A stretch of DNA of 64,000 nt from Arthrobacter sp. B3I9 (GTDB lineage: Bacteria > Actinomycetota > Actinomycetes > Actinomycetales > Micrococcaceae): the NCBI RefSeq assembly GCF_030816935.1, contig NZ_JAUSYO010000001.1, positions 1,984,001 through 2,048,000 on the forward strand. The letters are read 5' to 3'. How positions within the stretch are numbered: the stretch's first letter is position 1; each line of letters begins with the position of its first letter. The notes under the pieces are model-generated. The model was not told the origin of the DNA and made no database searches. It was given only the letters and a program-made list of their open reading frames with translations. The position numbers and the translations under genes were made by a program. Positions 26,473 to 37,801 of the stretch are shown here, one piece after another.

Positions 26473-27126
26473 ATGTCATCCGTGATTACGTCTAGGCGCG
26501 GTTCCACCACCTTTCCACTCAAACTTGCAGCAATCGCAGGCATACTTGCGGCTGTAATCCTCTTCGTCAATGCCGGCAAGCGTGCCGGATTCATACCCCT
26601 CAGTCCTCTCACCCAGTTGATAGCGCCGTTGGCGCAGGCCTTCGCGATTGTCCTGATTATCGGGATCGCTCAGGCCGCGCTGCGGAGGACTGGATGGTTT
26701 TCGGCGATCGCCGTCGCCGTGAACCTGATTGGACTGGTAGCGGTCACGGGAACCGAATGGGTGATCAACTTGGTATTCGCACGACTCGACGCTTCAACCA
26801 TCACTGCCTTGCGTTCGGGTCCACTGGGGAGCGCGTTCCTGGTTGCTTCGGTAGTGTTCCTAGTCGGTTCGTTGCTGTTTTGCATCGCGCTTTTCAATGA
26901 TGAAACAGCCCTGAGGATTCCTACCGTTGCCTATGCACTCGCCACGATTCCCATCGGGTTACGCAATCTGGTACCCGAGATTGCCCTCGACGTGGCACTT
27001 GCTGTGCTGGCAGCGTCGGTGCTCTGGCTTGCGCTTTGGCTGCTCACGTTGCCCGTTGCCGGCCCTCGTGCACCCCTTGCGTCCTCCACGACACCTGACC
27101 CTGTGCCGCTCCCGGCGCCCAACTGA
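26473..27126 (+). CDS. Hypothetical integral membrane protein, 217 aa
   Basis: The ATG is preceded by AAGGAG at a good distance. The protein has six or so hydrophobic segments (for example LAAIAGILAAVILFV, LAQAFAIVLIIGIAQAAL, AIAVAVNLIGLVAVTG, FLVASVVFLVGSLLFCIALF, VALAVLAASVLWLALWLL) and a short Pro/Ser-rich C-terminal tail. It is intact in an otherwise decayed stretch. I recognise no family motif. Confidence 0.75.
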   Translation: MSSVITSRRGSTTFPLKLAAIAGILAAVILFVNAGKRAGFIPLSPLTQLIAPLAQAFAIVLIIGIAQAALRRTGWFSAIAVAVNLIGLVAVTGTEWVINLVFARLDASTITALRSGPLGSAFLVASVVFLVGSLLFCIALFNDETALRIPTVAYALATIPIGLRNLVPEIALDVALAVLAASVLWLALWLLTLPVAGPRAPLASSTTPDPVPLPAPN

Positions 27127-27585
27127 CGGCCGACGAGGAGGAGACATAACCAAGCGATACGTTTGGCTGCGCTGCGCCACAGCGGAAGAGGACAGGTGGC
27201 GGAAACCGCAACCGACCACTGAAGGTCCTGGTGAAGAGCAGGCAGAGACAAGGATCTTGCAGAAACTCCACGGCCACGGGCCTGACGCCCAAGAACGCCG
27301 TGCCAAGCTGTCGCGGCCACCACGGTCGTGGGAGCGCAACTTCGATAACCGACACTGATCTCGGGCGGCTTGTTCGGGCCGGTGTCGGCGTCGGCTGTTC
27401 AGTTGGCCCGGTGGCCGCATCCCTTGGCACGGCACTCGGCTCAACCGTCCGGGGCCGCTTGGCTTCGGTTTCGTCGCGGGAGTGTGCTTCCTGGCGGCGC
27501 GGAATCACGGCCGCGCTCCGGCCCTGCCAGGTTGGCCATGACCGCCTATCGTGATCCTGACACAGCCCGAGGGAAAGGAACGACC
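27127..27585. other. 459-bp stretch without a confident gene
   Basis: Long frames exist but are arginine- or proline-rich shadows without family features. The last 12 bases hold an AAAGGAA ribosome site for the interrupted gene that follows. Confidence 0.45.
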
Positions 27586-27690
27586 ATGCTCATAGTGCAG
27601 ATCAGTTATCCGGTCCGGGATTACTAAGCTTTCAAGAAGGTCTTCGACGGCGATCGTGCCGGTCGTGCCGCCTCGGGCGCCCCGCGAGAT
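27586..27690 (+). pseudogene. Stop-interrupted small dimeric alpha/beta-barrel-like gene
   Basis: An ATG with a good ribosome site begins MLIVQISYPVRDY, then an in-frame TAA (27625-27627), then continues AFKKVFDGDRAGRAASGAPR. The pattern VxDYxAxKxxFDxDxxGRxxSGxxR is common at the start of about 100-residue ferredoxin-like (antibiotic-monooxygenase-like) proteins. The rest of the domain is missing, so the gene is dead, although its translation signals survive. Confidence 0.55.
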
Positions 27691-27734
27691 GGCGAAGGTA
27701 CCGATGCTCGCGGCAAACCGGGAGCTGTTGTGGC

Positions 27735-27905
27735 ATTTCCTGCCACTTTGCCGTGACGCTCTATGTGGTCACGCTGATGCGCGACGCGGGGGAGCGCGCC
27801 GGCGGAACTTACGAAGTCGCCGGGAAAGATTCAGGCCGCTATTTCTCGGTGCCTATCGAAGATAGGGCGGCCGTGGTAATTTCTGCTTGGATCAGGAGTT
27901 CCTAA
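27735..27905 (+). pseudogene. C-terminal remnant of an unidentified protein
   Basis: One frame ending in TAA at 27903-27905 is clearly protein-like: HFAVTLYVVTLMRDAGERAG, GTYEVAGKDSGRYFSVPIED, RAAVVISAWI. It has no start of its own. Family is not recognised. It lies between the interrupted gene at 27586 and the intact small gene at 27959. Confidence 0.4.
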
Positions 27906-27958
27906 TGCGATTGCCTTCCAATCCGCTCCTGATACCGCCTTCGAAAGCAGAGGCAACG

Positions 27959-28231
27959 ATGGCAACTCTATTGATCTTCCATGAGGTCGACGACGTTGAC
28001 CACTGGCTCGGCTCGCCGCGACGCCAGGAACTCTTCGGACCTATGGGCATGACTGTTCGAACATTTGTCGACCCGGGGAAAACCCACCGCGTCGGACTGA
28101 TCGTCGAAGTCCCGAACCTGGACGCGTTCCAGCGGATGATGGAGTCCGAGGCAGCGGCCGACGCCATGAAATTCGACGGCGTACGCCCGGACACGATCTT
28201 GACGCTGGTCGAACCCGAGCCCAGCACCTGA
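27959..28231 (+). CDS. Small ferredoxin-like (dimeric alpha/beta barrel) protein, 90 aa
   Basis: The start at 27959 has AGAGG upstream. The product reads MATLLIFHEVDDVDHW, ELFGPMGMTVRTFVDPGK, HRVGLIVEVPNLDAFQRMME and ends DTILTLVEPEPST. The beta-alpha-beta order with PNLDAFQ resembles antibiotic-monooxygenase or muconolactone-isomerase-like stand-alone domains. Exact function is unknown. The preceding decayed gene at 27586 may have encoded a similar domain. Confidence 0.65.
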   Translation: MATLLIFHEVDDVDHWLGSPRRQELFGPMGMTVRTFVDPGKTHRVGLIVEVPNLDAFQRMMESEAAADAMKFDGVRPDTILTLVEPEPST

Positions 28232-28438
28232 CCCGGGGACGCAGTGTTGGCATGTCGTTTGAGGCGTGCGGCCCCTCATGACTGCAATCCGCCGCCCCAG
28301 GGCGGCGCGTTCGGCTAGGCCATCCGCCGGGCACACGCCGTCCAGCCGGTTTCGGCCTGGATCGCGCCCCAAGACGACTGCACGTCCCGGGCAACGGACG
28401 GACTGAATGCACCGCACATTAGTACGACGTCAGCGAGC

Positions 28439-28830
28439 GTCACCGCGGCACGGCACGCCACGGCGGTGGCGTTCGTGGGTAGCGGTGTGTTGTTCGCGAG
28501 TTGGGTGACCGGCATTCCGCAAATTCGCGGTGAGTTGCAGTTGACCGCCGAACTGGGTGCCGTCTTGCTGTCATTGGCGGTAGGTCGCTTTTGGCGTTGC
28601 CCGCCGTTGCGGCGTTGATCCGCTGGTTCGGTACCGGCGCGGTGTTGGCGGCGGTGACGGTAGTGGCCGCCATCGCTTTGCGATGATTGGGGTGGGGTCG
28701 CGGTCGTATTCTTCGCGACCACCACACCTCGGCCGCAGTCGCCTCCCTCGGCTACGCAGCTTTTCTGACGGCCATGACCATCGGTCGATGGGCCGGCGGA
28801 GGAATAATTCCTATTGACCGGGGGCCCGAT
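28439..28830 (+). pseudogene. Multiply frameshifted MFS transporter remnant
   Basis: Three consecutive pieces in changing frames rebuild part of an MFS protein. Piece one is GVLFASWVTGIPQIRGEL with AELGAVLLSLAVGRF (28439-28590). Piece two is LALPAVAALIRWFGTGAV with LAAVTVVAAIALR (about 28590-28688). Piece three is VASLGYAAFLTAMTIGRWAG (about 28730-28800). The order matches YbjJ-like major facilitator proteins. Much of the middle and the whole C-terminal half are missing. It overlaps the 3' end of the convergent GYD gene. Confidence 0.65.
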
Positions 28831-29131
28831 ACGACGGCGTCCTTTTGGCCGCTGCGTCAAGGTCTTCGGGGCTCATCAGTGGTTTTAGCCTTAGGCTTAC
28901 AGCACCTGTTGAATTGATCATGAGCGATAGTGCCGCGGCGCTGGAAGGCTCCGGAATGTCGAAGATGCCCAAGACGTCGGTGTCTCCGAAGGCGTAGTAA
29001 AAACAATCCAGCGAGCCGTCCACGGATTTGAGAGCCTCGACCACTGCATCACGGCGTTTAGTGCCACCCTCGCGCATGAGGCCTTTGATCCCCTCGCCCA
29101 CGTAGTTCGCTTCGAACAAATACTTGGTCAT
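28811..29131 (-). CDS. GYD-domain protein, 106 aa
   Basis: Starting at ATG 29131, the protein reads TKYLFEANYVGEGIKGLMRE, RRDAVVEALKSVDGSLDCFY, YAFGDTDVLGIFDIPEPSSA. This is the GYD domain pattern (YxxLxxxTxxGxKxL, then GDYDxVxIxExPD). Such proteins are small ferredoxin-fold units with no assigned reaction. It is intact although it sits against the MFS remnant. Confidence 0.85.
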   Translation of the reverse strand: MTKYLFEANYVGEGIKGLMREGGTKRRDAVVEALKSVDGSLDCFYYAFGDTDVLGIFDIPEPSSAAALSLMINSTGAVSLRLKPLMSPEDLDAAAKRTPSYRAPGQ

Positions 29132-29724
29132 GGTGTTTTCCCGTCCTTGATGTCCGGGGCGCGAGCATCCAAGAGCTGTCCGATAGCGGATGAGGAGGGG
29201 TCCCGGAAATGGTCCCTGGCGTGGGGCTGTGGGCACATCGTAGGCCTCACCGACTCCCTTGGCAACGGCGGTGGCGGACCCCCCGGCCTCGCTGCTGTTC
29301 TTCCCATTGACGTTGTGAATGCCGTCGATGGGTGAGTTGCCGTCGATGCTGGTAGGGAGTCTGTGGACTCTTCTATCTCCTCCAGCAAGGGTGCAGCCTC
29401 GCGGACCTTACTAGCTCGTCCGGCTGCTTCTCATTGGCCGCCAGCTGCTGGTCCAGTTCGAGGATGTGTACAGCCACGCGAATGGCCTCGGTCCTGGCGA
29501 CGGACAGGGACAGCCCTTCCTCCGTCCAGGGCGTCGCTCTTCCCACGCTGCGGCGTCTCTTGGCATCCATGCATGGCCCCACGTTCACGGTCCGGAGTTC
29601 ACAGAGGTCGATAGTCGTAGAAGTTCCGGCGCCTCCTGTTGTTGCCGAGCCCCTAGGCTCGCCTGGCGGATGGATTGTTGGCGGTCAGATGCGTGGGTTT
29701 TGAGCGAGGCGTGCGACGGGTGAG
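29132..29724. other. 593-bp stretch; possible remnant of a small DNA-binding protein
   Basis: A minus-strand frame ending at 29373 contains LSLSVARTEAIRVAVHILEL and DQQLAANEKQPDELVRSARL. This faintly resembles the ribbon-helix-helix style SRTEAIRxAL of antitoxins but has no convincing start. Nothing else is supported. Confidence 0.35.
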
Positions 29725-30558
29725 TCACTCGGCAAGGAAGTCCGAAACTAGGCGGTTGAAGTCGTCGGGGCGCTCGATCGGCACCACGTGCGAGGACCCG
29801 TCTCCTCGGATGACCTCGAACCGCGCGCCGGGGATTCCGTCGGCGACCTCCTGCGCTATCCAGGGAGGTGTCAGCAGGTCCTGCTCACCCGCGATGACGA
29901 GGGTTGGGGCTGTGATTGCGCCCAGGCGACCTAGGGCATCGAACTGCAGGTAGGCTTTCGCCTGCCGCCCGTACGCCCCGGGACTCATCGGGTACGGATT
30001 GCTTGCGAGGAGCGCGGCGGTGTCCCTTACCGCTTCGTGGTTCCGAAGGAAGGCCGTGGAGAACAGCGCCGTGAGCTGTTGGCCGCCAAACACCTTTCCG
30101 GTCGCGTCGTTCGCCTTGACCCAGCTCCAGATCTGGATTGGATCTACGGCGCTCCGTGCCGGCGCTGCTCCCGTCCCGGTGAGGACCAGCCGATCCAGCC
30201 GGTCCTCGTGTCGCAGGGCGAACTCCAGGGCAATCATCCCGCCCATGGAGAGCCCCAGCAGATGGGTCCGCTGAATCCCCAGTGCGTCGAGCAGGCCGGC
30301 GAGATCATCTGCCATGTCTGCAATGCTGTAGGGGCGGCTGGCTTCCGAGCTGCGGCCGGCGTCGCGGTTGTCGACCAAGACCACCCGGAACTGCGTGGAC
30401 AGGGCCGGGACCTGTGCCAAAGTCCAGAGCGACGAATCGTACCCGATCCCCATCACCATAACGAGGGCAGGCCCTTCACCGTGGACCTCGTAATACAGCA
30501 CCTGCCCGTTCGTCTGCACTGCACCTGATTGAGGCAGCTTCGTCACGTTCGTGTTCAT
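29725..30558 (-). CDS. Alpha/beta hydrolase
   Basis: The 277-residue protein has the oxyanion-region motif VMVMGIGYDSSLW, LVDNRDAGRSSE, the nucleophile elbow LGLSMGGMIALEFA, the acid in VIAGEQDLLTPP and the catalytic His in GDGSSHVVPIERP. It resembles the 3-oxoadipate enol-lactonase/haloperoxidase group; the histidine sits in a SSH rather than the usual GH context. An AGGAG ribosome site precedes the ATG. It is divergent from the 709-aa TPR protein, with a 164-bp shared promoter region containing a perfect palindrome. Confidence 0.88.
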   Translation of the reverse strand: MNTNVTKLPQSGAVQTNGQVLYYEVHGEGPALVMVMGIGYDSSLWTLAQVPALSTQFRVVLVDNRDAGRSSEASRPYSIADMADDLAGLLDALGIQRTHLLGLSMGGMIALEFALRHEDRLDRLVLTGTGAAPARSAVDPIQIWSWVKANDATGKVFGGQQLTALFSTAFLRNHEAVRDTAALLASNPYPMSPGAYGRQAKAYLQFDALGRLGAITAPTLVIAGEQDLLTPPWIAQEVADGIPGARFEVIRGDGSSHVVPIERPDDFNRLVSDFLAE

Positions 30559-30652
30559 GGGGATTCTCCTGGTGATTGGCCTGTCTCCCAGCTCGCGGCG
30601 TATTCCGCTGCCAGGGATCAGGCTTGGTAAACCTCTATGCGTGAGGAAGACT

Positions 30653-30684
30653 GTTACCCGGGTAACCCCTGGTGTTACGCCAGG
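30653..30684. promoter_or_regulatory. Palindromic operator candidate between hydrolase and TPR gene
   Basis: GTTACCCGGGTAAC (30653-30666) is a 14-bp perfect palindrome. It is followed by CCTGG-TGTTACG-CCAGG (30668-30684), which repeats GTTAC. The position between two divergent starts (30558 and 30723) fits an operator controlling both. Confidence 0.55.
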
Positions 30685-30722
30685 ACCCGGTCGGAGCGGG
30701 CATGCCTGAGGATCGGTGAGCG

Positions 30723-32852
30723 ATGTACGACGCAGCCGAAGCGGCGCTGGTGGAGCAAGCGCGCGGGGCCGCCTCGAGCGGTGAATGGCCGCAGGCGTAC
30801 GACCTGCTCGTCGGCGCGGACTCCCGAGTCCGGCTTTCAGTGGAGGACCTGGGTCTTTTGGCCGAGGCCGCGTACGCGGCCGGTCATATCGACGCGACGA
30901 TCGAGGCGTGGGAACGTGCGCATGCTGAGGCTATGCGCCTCGGCGATCCCATTGCGGCGGCCGGCGCGGCGGCGCGCGTCGCCCTGCACCTGCTGATGGA
31001 CACCGCGCTGATGGCACCGATCCGCGGGTGGGTCAAGCGGGCCGAGCGGCTCCTCGTGGGGTACGACGAGACGTCGGTCCACGCATGGCTGGCGGTCATC
31101 AAGAGCTACGAGCGCCTGATGATAGGCGACATCCGCGCCGCCAATGAGTGGGCCGGCAGGGCAGTGGCGGTGGGCTCTGCCTGCAACCCGGCCGCAGCCG
31201 CCCTCGGCAGGGTGGCAGAGGCGCATGCCGTGATCCTGGAGGGCGACGTCCGCCGGGGCCTCGAACTCGTCGACGAAGCAGCGGTGGCCACCGTCTCCGG
31301 TGAACTCGATGCCATATCGACGGGAATGGTCTATTGCGAGCTGGTGTGCATGCTCCAGGGGCTGGCTCAGTATGACCTCGCCGAGGAGTGGACGGACGCC
31401 ATGGAGCGGTGGCGTCACGGAAACGGTATCGGCAGCATCCACGGGCGCTGCCGCGTCCACCGTGCCGAGATCCTGCGGCTGCGTGGTTCGTCAGCCGAGG
31501 CGGAGCGGGTGGCGCTGGCGGCGTGTGCGGAGCTCCGACCCTACCTCCGACGCGAGTTCGGGTGGCCGCTCACCGAATTGGGCCGTGTCCGGTTCCAGAT
31601 GGGCGATCTGCGGGGTGCGGAGGAGGCCTTCCTCGCAGCTCGCGAGGCCGGTTGGGATCCGGAGCCGGGACTGGCCTTGGTGCGGCTGGCTCAGGGTGAA
31701 GTGGCTTTGGCATCAGCATCCATCCGGGACGCGCTCGAACATCCGCTGACCGTCCCTTCCAGGGAGCTGCCGCCGAACACCGACCTGCGCCGGGCTCCGC
31801 TTCTTGCCGCGCGGGTCGAGATCGAGGTGGCGGCCGGAGACCTCGTCGGTGCCCGCGACGCGGCGGACGAACTTGCGCGGGTAGCCGCACGGTTCGAGAG
31901 CAGAGCACTAGCGGCCGGTGCGGCCATGGCAGACGGACGAGTGCGGCTGGCAGCTGGCGAGGTGGCGGGTGCCCGGCAGGCGTTCCAGACTGCCGTCCGG
32001 CTGTGGAGCCTCGTGGGGGCTCCCTACGAGGTCGCGCTGGCGCGCACCGGGCTTGCACATGCACATCGCGCGGCGGGGGATGAGGCCGGTGCGCACCTGG
32101 AGCTGGGAGCAGCAAGCGCGGCCGTCGAAAACCCGGGAGCAGGACGTCAAACTGACCGCACCGTGTCCACCGCAGGGGCTATGCCCCGGAAGATTCTGGC
32201 CGGCAGCCCTACCGGGCCGGTACCGTCGTCGCCAGCGGGGGAGAGGCACGCCGGCGACCGCAAGTCAGACCTCAACACCTTTCGCAGGGAGGGCGACTAC
32301 TGGTCCATCTCGTTCGAGGATCACTTTATTGCGCTGCGTGATCTTAAGGGCCTGCACTATCTCGCGCGGCTCCTCGCGCATCCCGGTCGGGAGTTCCACG
32401 TGCTCGACCTCGCGTCGAGCGGGGTGGATCCAGCCGCGACCCGTCCTGGTACGCATGATCCGGAGCTGTCGCCTTCCGGATGGGGTGACGCTGGTGCTCT
32501 GCTCGACGCCCAGGCCAAGAGCGCCTACCGTCGCCGGCTTGCGGAGATCGATGAGGACCTTGAGGAGGCCCGCCTCATGAGCGACACCGGACGCGTTGTC
32601 CAGGCGGAGGCGGAACGTGACTTCCTCATCCGCGAGATGTCGCGCGCTGTCGGGCTTAGCGGGCGTGGCCGGCGCGCCGGTTCCGCGTCGGAACGCGCCC
32701 GCGTCAGCGTGACCCGGGCGGTGCGCCATGCCATGGTCCGGATCGGTAAGTACGACCCGACATTGGGTGAGCACCTCGAGCGGGCCATCCGGACGGGGAC
32801 TTACTGCGTCTACCTCCCTGACTCACGCATCACAAATTCCTGGATAACCTGA
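30723..32852 (+). CDS. 709-aa TPR-rich protein with C-terminal domain of MalT/AfsR-like proteins, lacking an HTH
   Basis: About 480 residues of helical repeats (many AxxxGxxxxAxxxxxxA units such as AGHIDATIEAWERAHAEAMR and RLAAGEVAGARQAFQTAVRL) are followed by a disordered linker. The C-terminal module is DYWSISFEDHFIALRDLKGL, HYLARLLAHPGREFHVLDLA, SAYRRRLAEIDEDLEEARL, then ERARVSVTRAVRHAMVRI and IRTGTYCVYLPD. That module ends many actinobacterial ATPase/TPR regulators. No ATP-binding P-loop and no LuxR HTH are present here. It could be a signalling or scaffold protein for the divergent hydrolase; function is not established. Confidence 0.75.
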   Translation: MYDAAEAALVEQARGAASSGEWPQAYDLLVGADSRVRLSVEDLGLLAEAAYAAGHIDATIEAWERAHAEAMRLGDPIAAAGAAARVALHLLMDTALMAPIRGWVKRAERLLVGYDETSVHAWLAVIKSYERLMIGDIRAANEWAGRAVAVGSACNPAAAALGRVAEAHAVILEGDVRRGLELVDEAAVATVSGELDAISTGMVYCELVCMLQGLAQYDLAEEWTDAMERWRHGNGIGSIHGRCRVHRAEILRLRGSSAEAERVALAACAELRPYLRREFGWPLTELGRVRFQMGDLRGAEEAFLAAREAGWDPEPGLALVRLAQGEVALASASIRDALEHPLTVPSRELPPNTDLRRAPLLAARVEIEVAAGDLVGARDAADELARVAARFESRALAAGAAMADGRVRLAAGEVAGARQAFQTAVRLWSLVGAPYEVALARTGLAHAHRAAGDEAGAHLELGAASAAVENPGAGRQTDRTVSTAGAMPRKILAGSPTGPVPSSPAGERHAGDRKSDLNTFRREGDYWSISFEDHFIALRDLKGLHYLARLLAHPGREFHVLDLASSGVDPAATRPGTHDPELSPSGWGDAGALLDAQAKSAYRRRLAEIDEDLEEARLMSDTGRVVQAEAERDFLIREMSRAVGLSGRGRRAGSASERARVSVTRAVRHAMVRIGKYDPTLGEHLERAIRTGTYCVYLPDSRITNSWIT

Positions 32853-32966
32853 AAGCCCCGCGTCGTTTGCTTTCCCATTAGTCGCCGCCGCTACATCCTC
32901 TGGGCGCCGGATGACGTCTTCGCTGAGGGCCACCCACCACCATCTCGCGCCGCCGTCCTCGGGAGA

Positions 32967-33000
32967 CTCCGGGCCGGCCGCATCTGCAGCCGGCCCGGAG
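32967..33000. terminator. Hairpin between the TPR gene and katG
   Basis: CTCCGGGCCGGC (32967-32978) and GCCGGCCCGGAG (32989-33000) form a 12-bp perfect GC stem with a 10-nt loop, 7 nt beyond the katG stop and 114 nt beyond the TPR stop. No T run is present. It is likely a shared terminator or RNA-stabilising hairpin. Confidence 0.65.
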
Positions 33001-33007
33001 GCGCCGG

Positions 33008-35497
<2,490 letters not shown>

Positions 35498-35552
35498 CTA
35501 CGGTAATCGGGTGCGCTAAAGACCGGACACCGGTCCCGGGCTGCAGCGCATG

Positions 35553-36065
35553 CTAGTCCAGAGGCAGTGTTATCGTCACACAGGATCCAGCGGCGGCGGA
35601 GGAAACGATGATCATCTCACCGCCAGCAAGGACTACGGCAACCTGCAGGAGGCGCAGTCCCATGCCTGTATGCCGGCCAGCCATAGCTGCCGGCACGTCA
35701 AAACCACTGCCGTCGTCGGACACCTTGAGCTGGATGCCATGGTCCATTCCATGGGTGACGCAACCCAGCCGGACCGTCACAGCTGATGCCTGAGCGAACT
35801 TGTAGACATTGCTGAGGAGCTCCTGTGCCGCGCGGTACAGAAGAGTTGCGGATTGCCGGTTTACTTCCATCCCGTGGTGCGGAGTCTCCAGATGCACCGC
35901 GGTTCCGCGTTTGCGGAGGGGAAGCGTCAAACGGTCAATTGCACCGCTGACCCCTAGAGCATGGAAGTCGACCGGGTGTGTATCGGTGAGGACGCCACGT
36001 ACGGCGACGACTTCGTCGCTTAGTAGTGATTTCATACCCTTACTGTGCGCCTGCGTTCTTGGCAT
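35553..36065 (-). pseudogene. Truncated sensor histidine kinase (HATPase_c part, NarX/DesK type)
   Basis: The 170-residue frame holds the end of a dimerisation domain (VLTDTHPVDFHALGVSGAID) and a complete ATP-binding domain: N-box LLYRAAQELLSNVYKFAQAS, G1 VSDDGSGFD, G2 TGMGLRLLQ. The sensor region and the H-box histidine (RxxAxxLHD) are absent and no response regulator is next to it. It could still fold as a lone ATPase domain, but I read it as the 3' end of a broken kinase gene. Confidence 0.65.
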
Positions 36066-36981
36066 TTTCTTATAGCCGGGCCGTTCCGGAGGGCCGCGGG
36101 AACAGGGCTAAACGCCTGCAGGTGGAAACTCTGTGCCGTATTCCAAAAATCGCAGCGTACTGACCGCCATCGAAACCGCCGGCTGCTTGACGGCTCCAAC
36201 GGAGCCCGGACCGGTGTTTAGGTGGCCAGGGGGCCTGCATATCGTGCGAGAACTCCAGTCACGGAAACGCTTCAGTCGGCAATCTCCCGGGTGTCCTCCA
36301 GATCAGCATGCGCCTTTATCGGCGCAAAAGCGAACTGCCCCCTGCAGAGGCCGCGGCCATCCACGCCGGGCTGCTGCATCACGGGTTCAGGGTCATTTTC
36401 AACTCCGACAGTCGCCGATGGATCAGATCCCTTGGCGGGCCTGAATCCAATGCTGACCACGTCGCCGCCTACGGTTACTGTGCGCCAGGTGTCCCACCAG
36501 GCATCCCCGTCCAGACCAGTGTCGGGAGGCCGTGTCCGTATGGCCAAACCAGATGTGCCCGTCGTGCCAGATGGCGAGGGGATGCCGACCCATTTTCAAG
36601 CAAGGGCCGGACGTGGCGGCTCGGGAGAGGGCCAGCCCTTCCGTCAGGCGTGCAGCGCCTTTCAGATTAAAGACAGTTCGTTATGTCGACGGGCGGTCCT
36701 TTTGACCCGGGAACACGTAGGGTTTGTTGTGAGGAGCGGACAATGATGGGGCTTCCCATCCGCCGTCGACGTAAATAGCTCACCAGCAGATCCAGGCGCT
36801 TCCCACGTCCCCAAATGTTGCTGGCCCCGGTCCTGCCGCACCCTTGGACTGAAATCCGGGGGGACAGGCATTGACGCTCCATGACCGGACAGCCGGTCGC
36901 GCCGCAAGCAATCCCCTTTTCAGCAAAAGGCTGAGGGGTTAATCCGTCGAACCAATGCCCGAAAGGCAGCAGTGACTGCAG
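36066..36981. other. 916-bp stretch; one doubtful minus-strand frame
   Basis: A minus-strand frame ending at 36272 (AWWDTWRTVTVGGDVVSIGF and onward) looks partly protein-like for about 90 residues. It has no ribosome site, no family and a competing frame over its upstream part. It may be a degraded gene. The rest shows nothing recognisable. Confidence 0.35.
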
Positions 36982-37239
36982 ATGCACATCAAGGAGCAAT
37001 GGAACCGGCTCGATCCAACCACCCAGCAGTGGCTGATGGACAACCCGGGATGCATGGTCCTGCCGCGCACCCTGACAGCCATTTTCAACAGGGCAACCGG
37101 CGAAAACGCCGACATGGACGCCCATGGCGAAACCGTGCTGACCGGCGAGGACAGGGATTTCATCCAGGCCAAGGCACGCGAAGCTTCTGGCGCAGCCCCT
37201 GGTTCGGATTATCGCTTCTTTGATGCCTCGCAGCCCTAG
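36982..37239 (+). CDS. Small hypothetical protein, 85 aa
   Basis: The frame reads IKEQWNRLDPTTQQWLMDNP, MVLPRTLTAIFNRATGENAD, GETVLTGEDRDFIQAKAREA. It is hydrophilic with balanced composition, and codon third positions are GC-rich as in neighbouring real genes. It contains no cysteine pair, signal peptide or helix-turn-helix I can name. The upstream region is not clearly promoter-like. Confidence 0.6.
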   Translation: MHIKEQWNRLDPTTQQWLMDNPGCMVLPRTLTAIFNRATGENADMDAHGETVLTGEDRDFIQAKAREASGAAPGSDYRFFDASQP

Positions 37240-37407
37240 GGCGTGGGCAGACCCGGAGCTGCAGACTGGGGGCTGAGACGTTTGGAGGCCCGGGAGGAGA
37301 TCATTGGTTCCGTGGGGATTGGACGCAGTTGCTGGCCAGTATCTCGCTGGCGCTCATCCCTGCCCCGAGGGCAGTCGCTCGGCTCGTCGGCAGATCAGCC
37401 AGACCGT

Positions 37408-37686
37408 CTAGGCAAAGCGTACGGCGCTCCACTCCAGTATGCGTGGAATGGCTAGCCCCTCGAGAACGAATGGGTCTGCAGCGATAAAGCGTTCAGCAGC
37501 CTCGCGGGATGTGAAGATGCCCATCGAGGCACCGGCCGGATCGGTTGTTTGGAAAGGGCCGAGCGCGATGAGCCCTCCGCCGGCGGCGTGGAACGTTTCG
37601 TAGTAGGCCTTGTGGCGGGGGAACGTTTCAAGAACGCGTGAGCGATCGGCGTCCTCGCTGAGGGTGTACATCACGACGTATTCCAT
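37408..37686 (-). CDS. YciI-family protein, 92 aa
   Basis: The protein begins EYVVMYTLSEDADRSRVLE and continues FPRHKAYYETFHAAGGGLIA, LGPFQTTDPAGASMGIFTSR, ADPFVLEGL. The His in the HKAYYE helix, the GPF turn and the DPF motif are those of YCII-related domains, compact ferredoxin-like dimers with weak peroxidase or dehydrochlorinase activity in some members. It is a stand-alone gene. Confidence 0.88.
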   Translation of the reverse strand: MEYVVMYTLSEDADRSRVLETFPRHKAYYETFHAAGGGLIALGPFQTTDPAGASMGIFTSREAAERFIAADPFVLEGLAIPRILEWSAVRFA

Positions 37687-37756
37687 GTGGCAGATCCTAC
37701 CCGCGGCTCCGGCAGCGTGGTGGGCGGCAAGCTCGTTGGAAAGGTTCCCATAGACG

Positions 37757-37793
37757 CAAAACGCCCCCGTGCCGAAGCGACGGGGGCGTTAGC
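37757..37793 (-). terminator. Rho-independent terminator of the CAP/LGFP gene
   Basis: AACGCCCCCGT (37760-37770) pairs with ACGGGGGCGTT (37780-37790). On the minus strand the stem is followed by TTTT. It is 9 nt after the stop at 37802. Confidence 0.88.
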
Positions 37794-37801
37794 TGGTGGG
37801 C

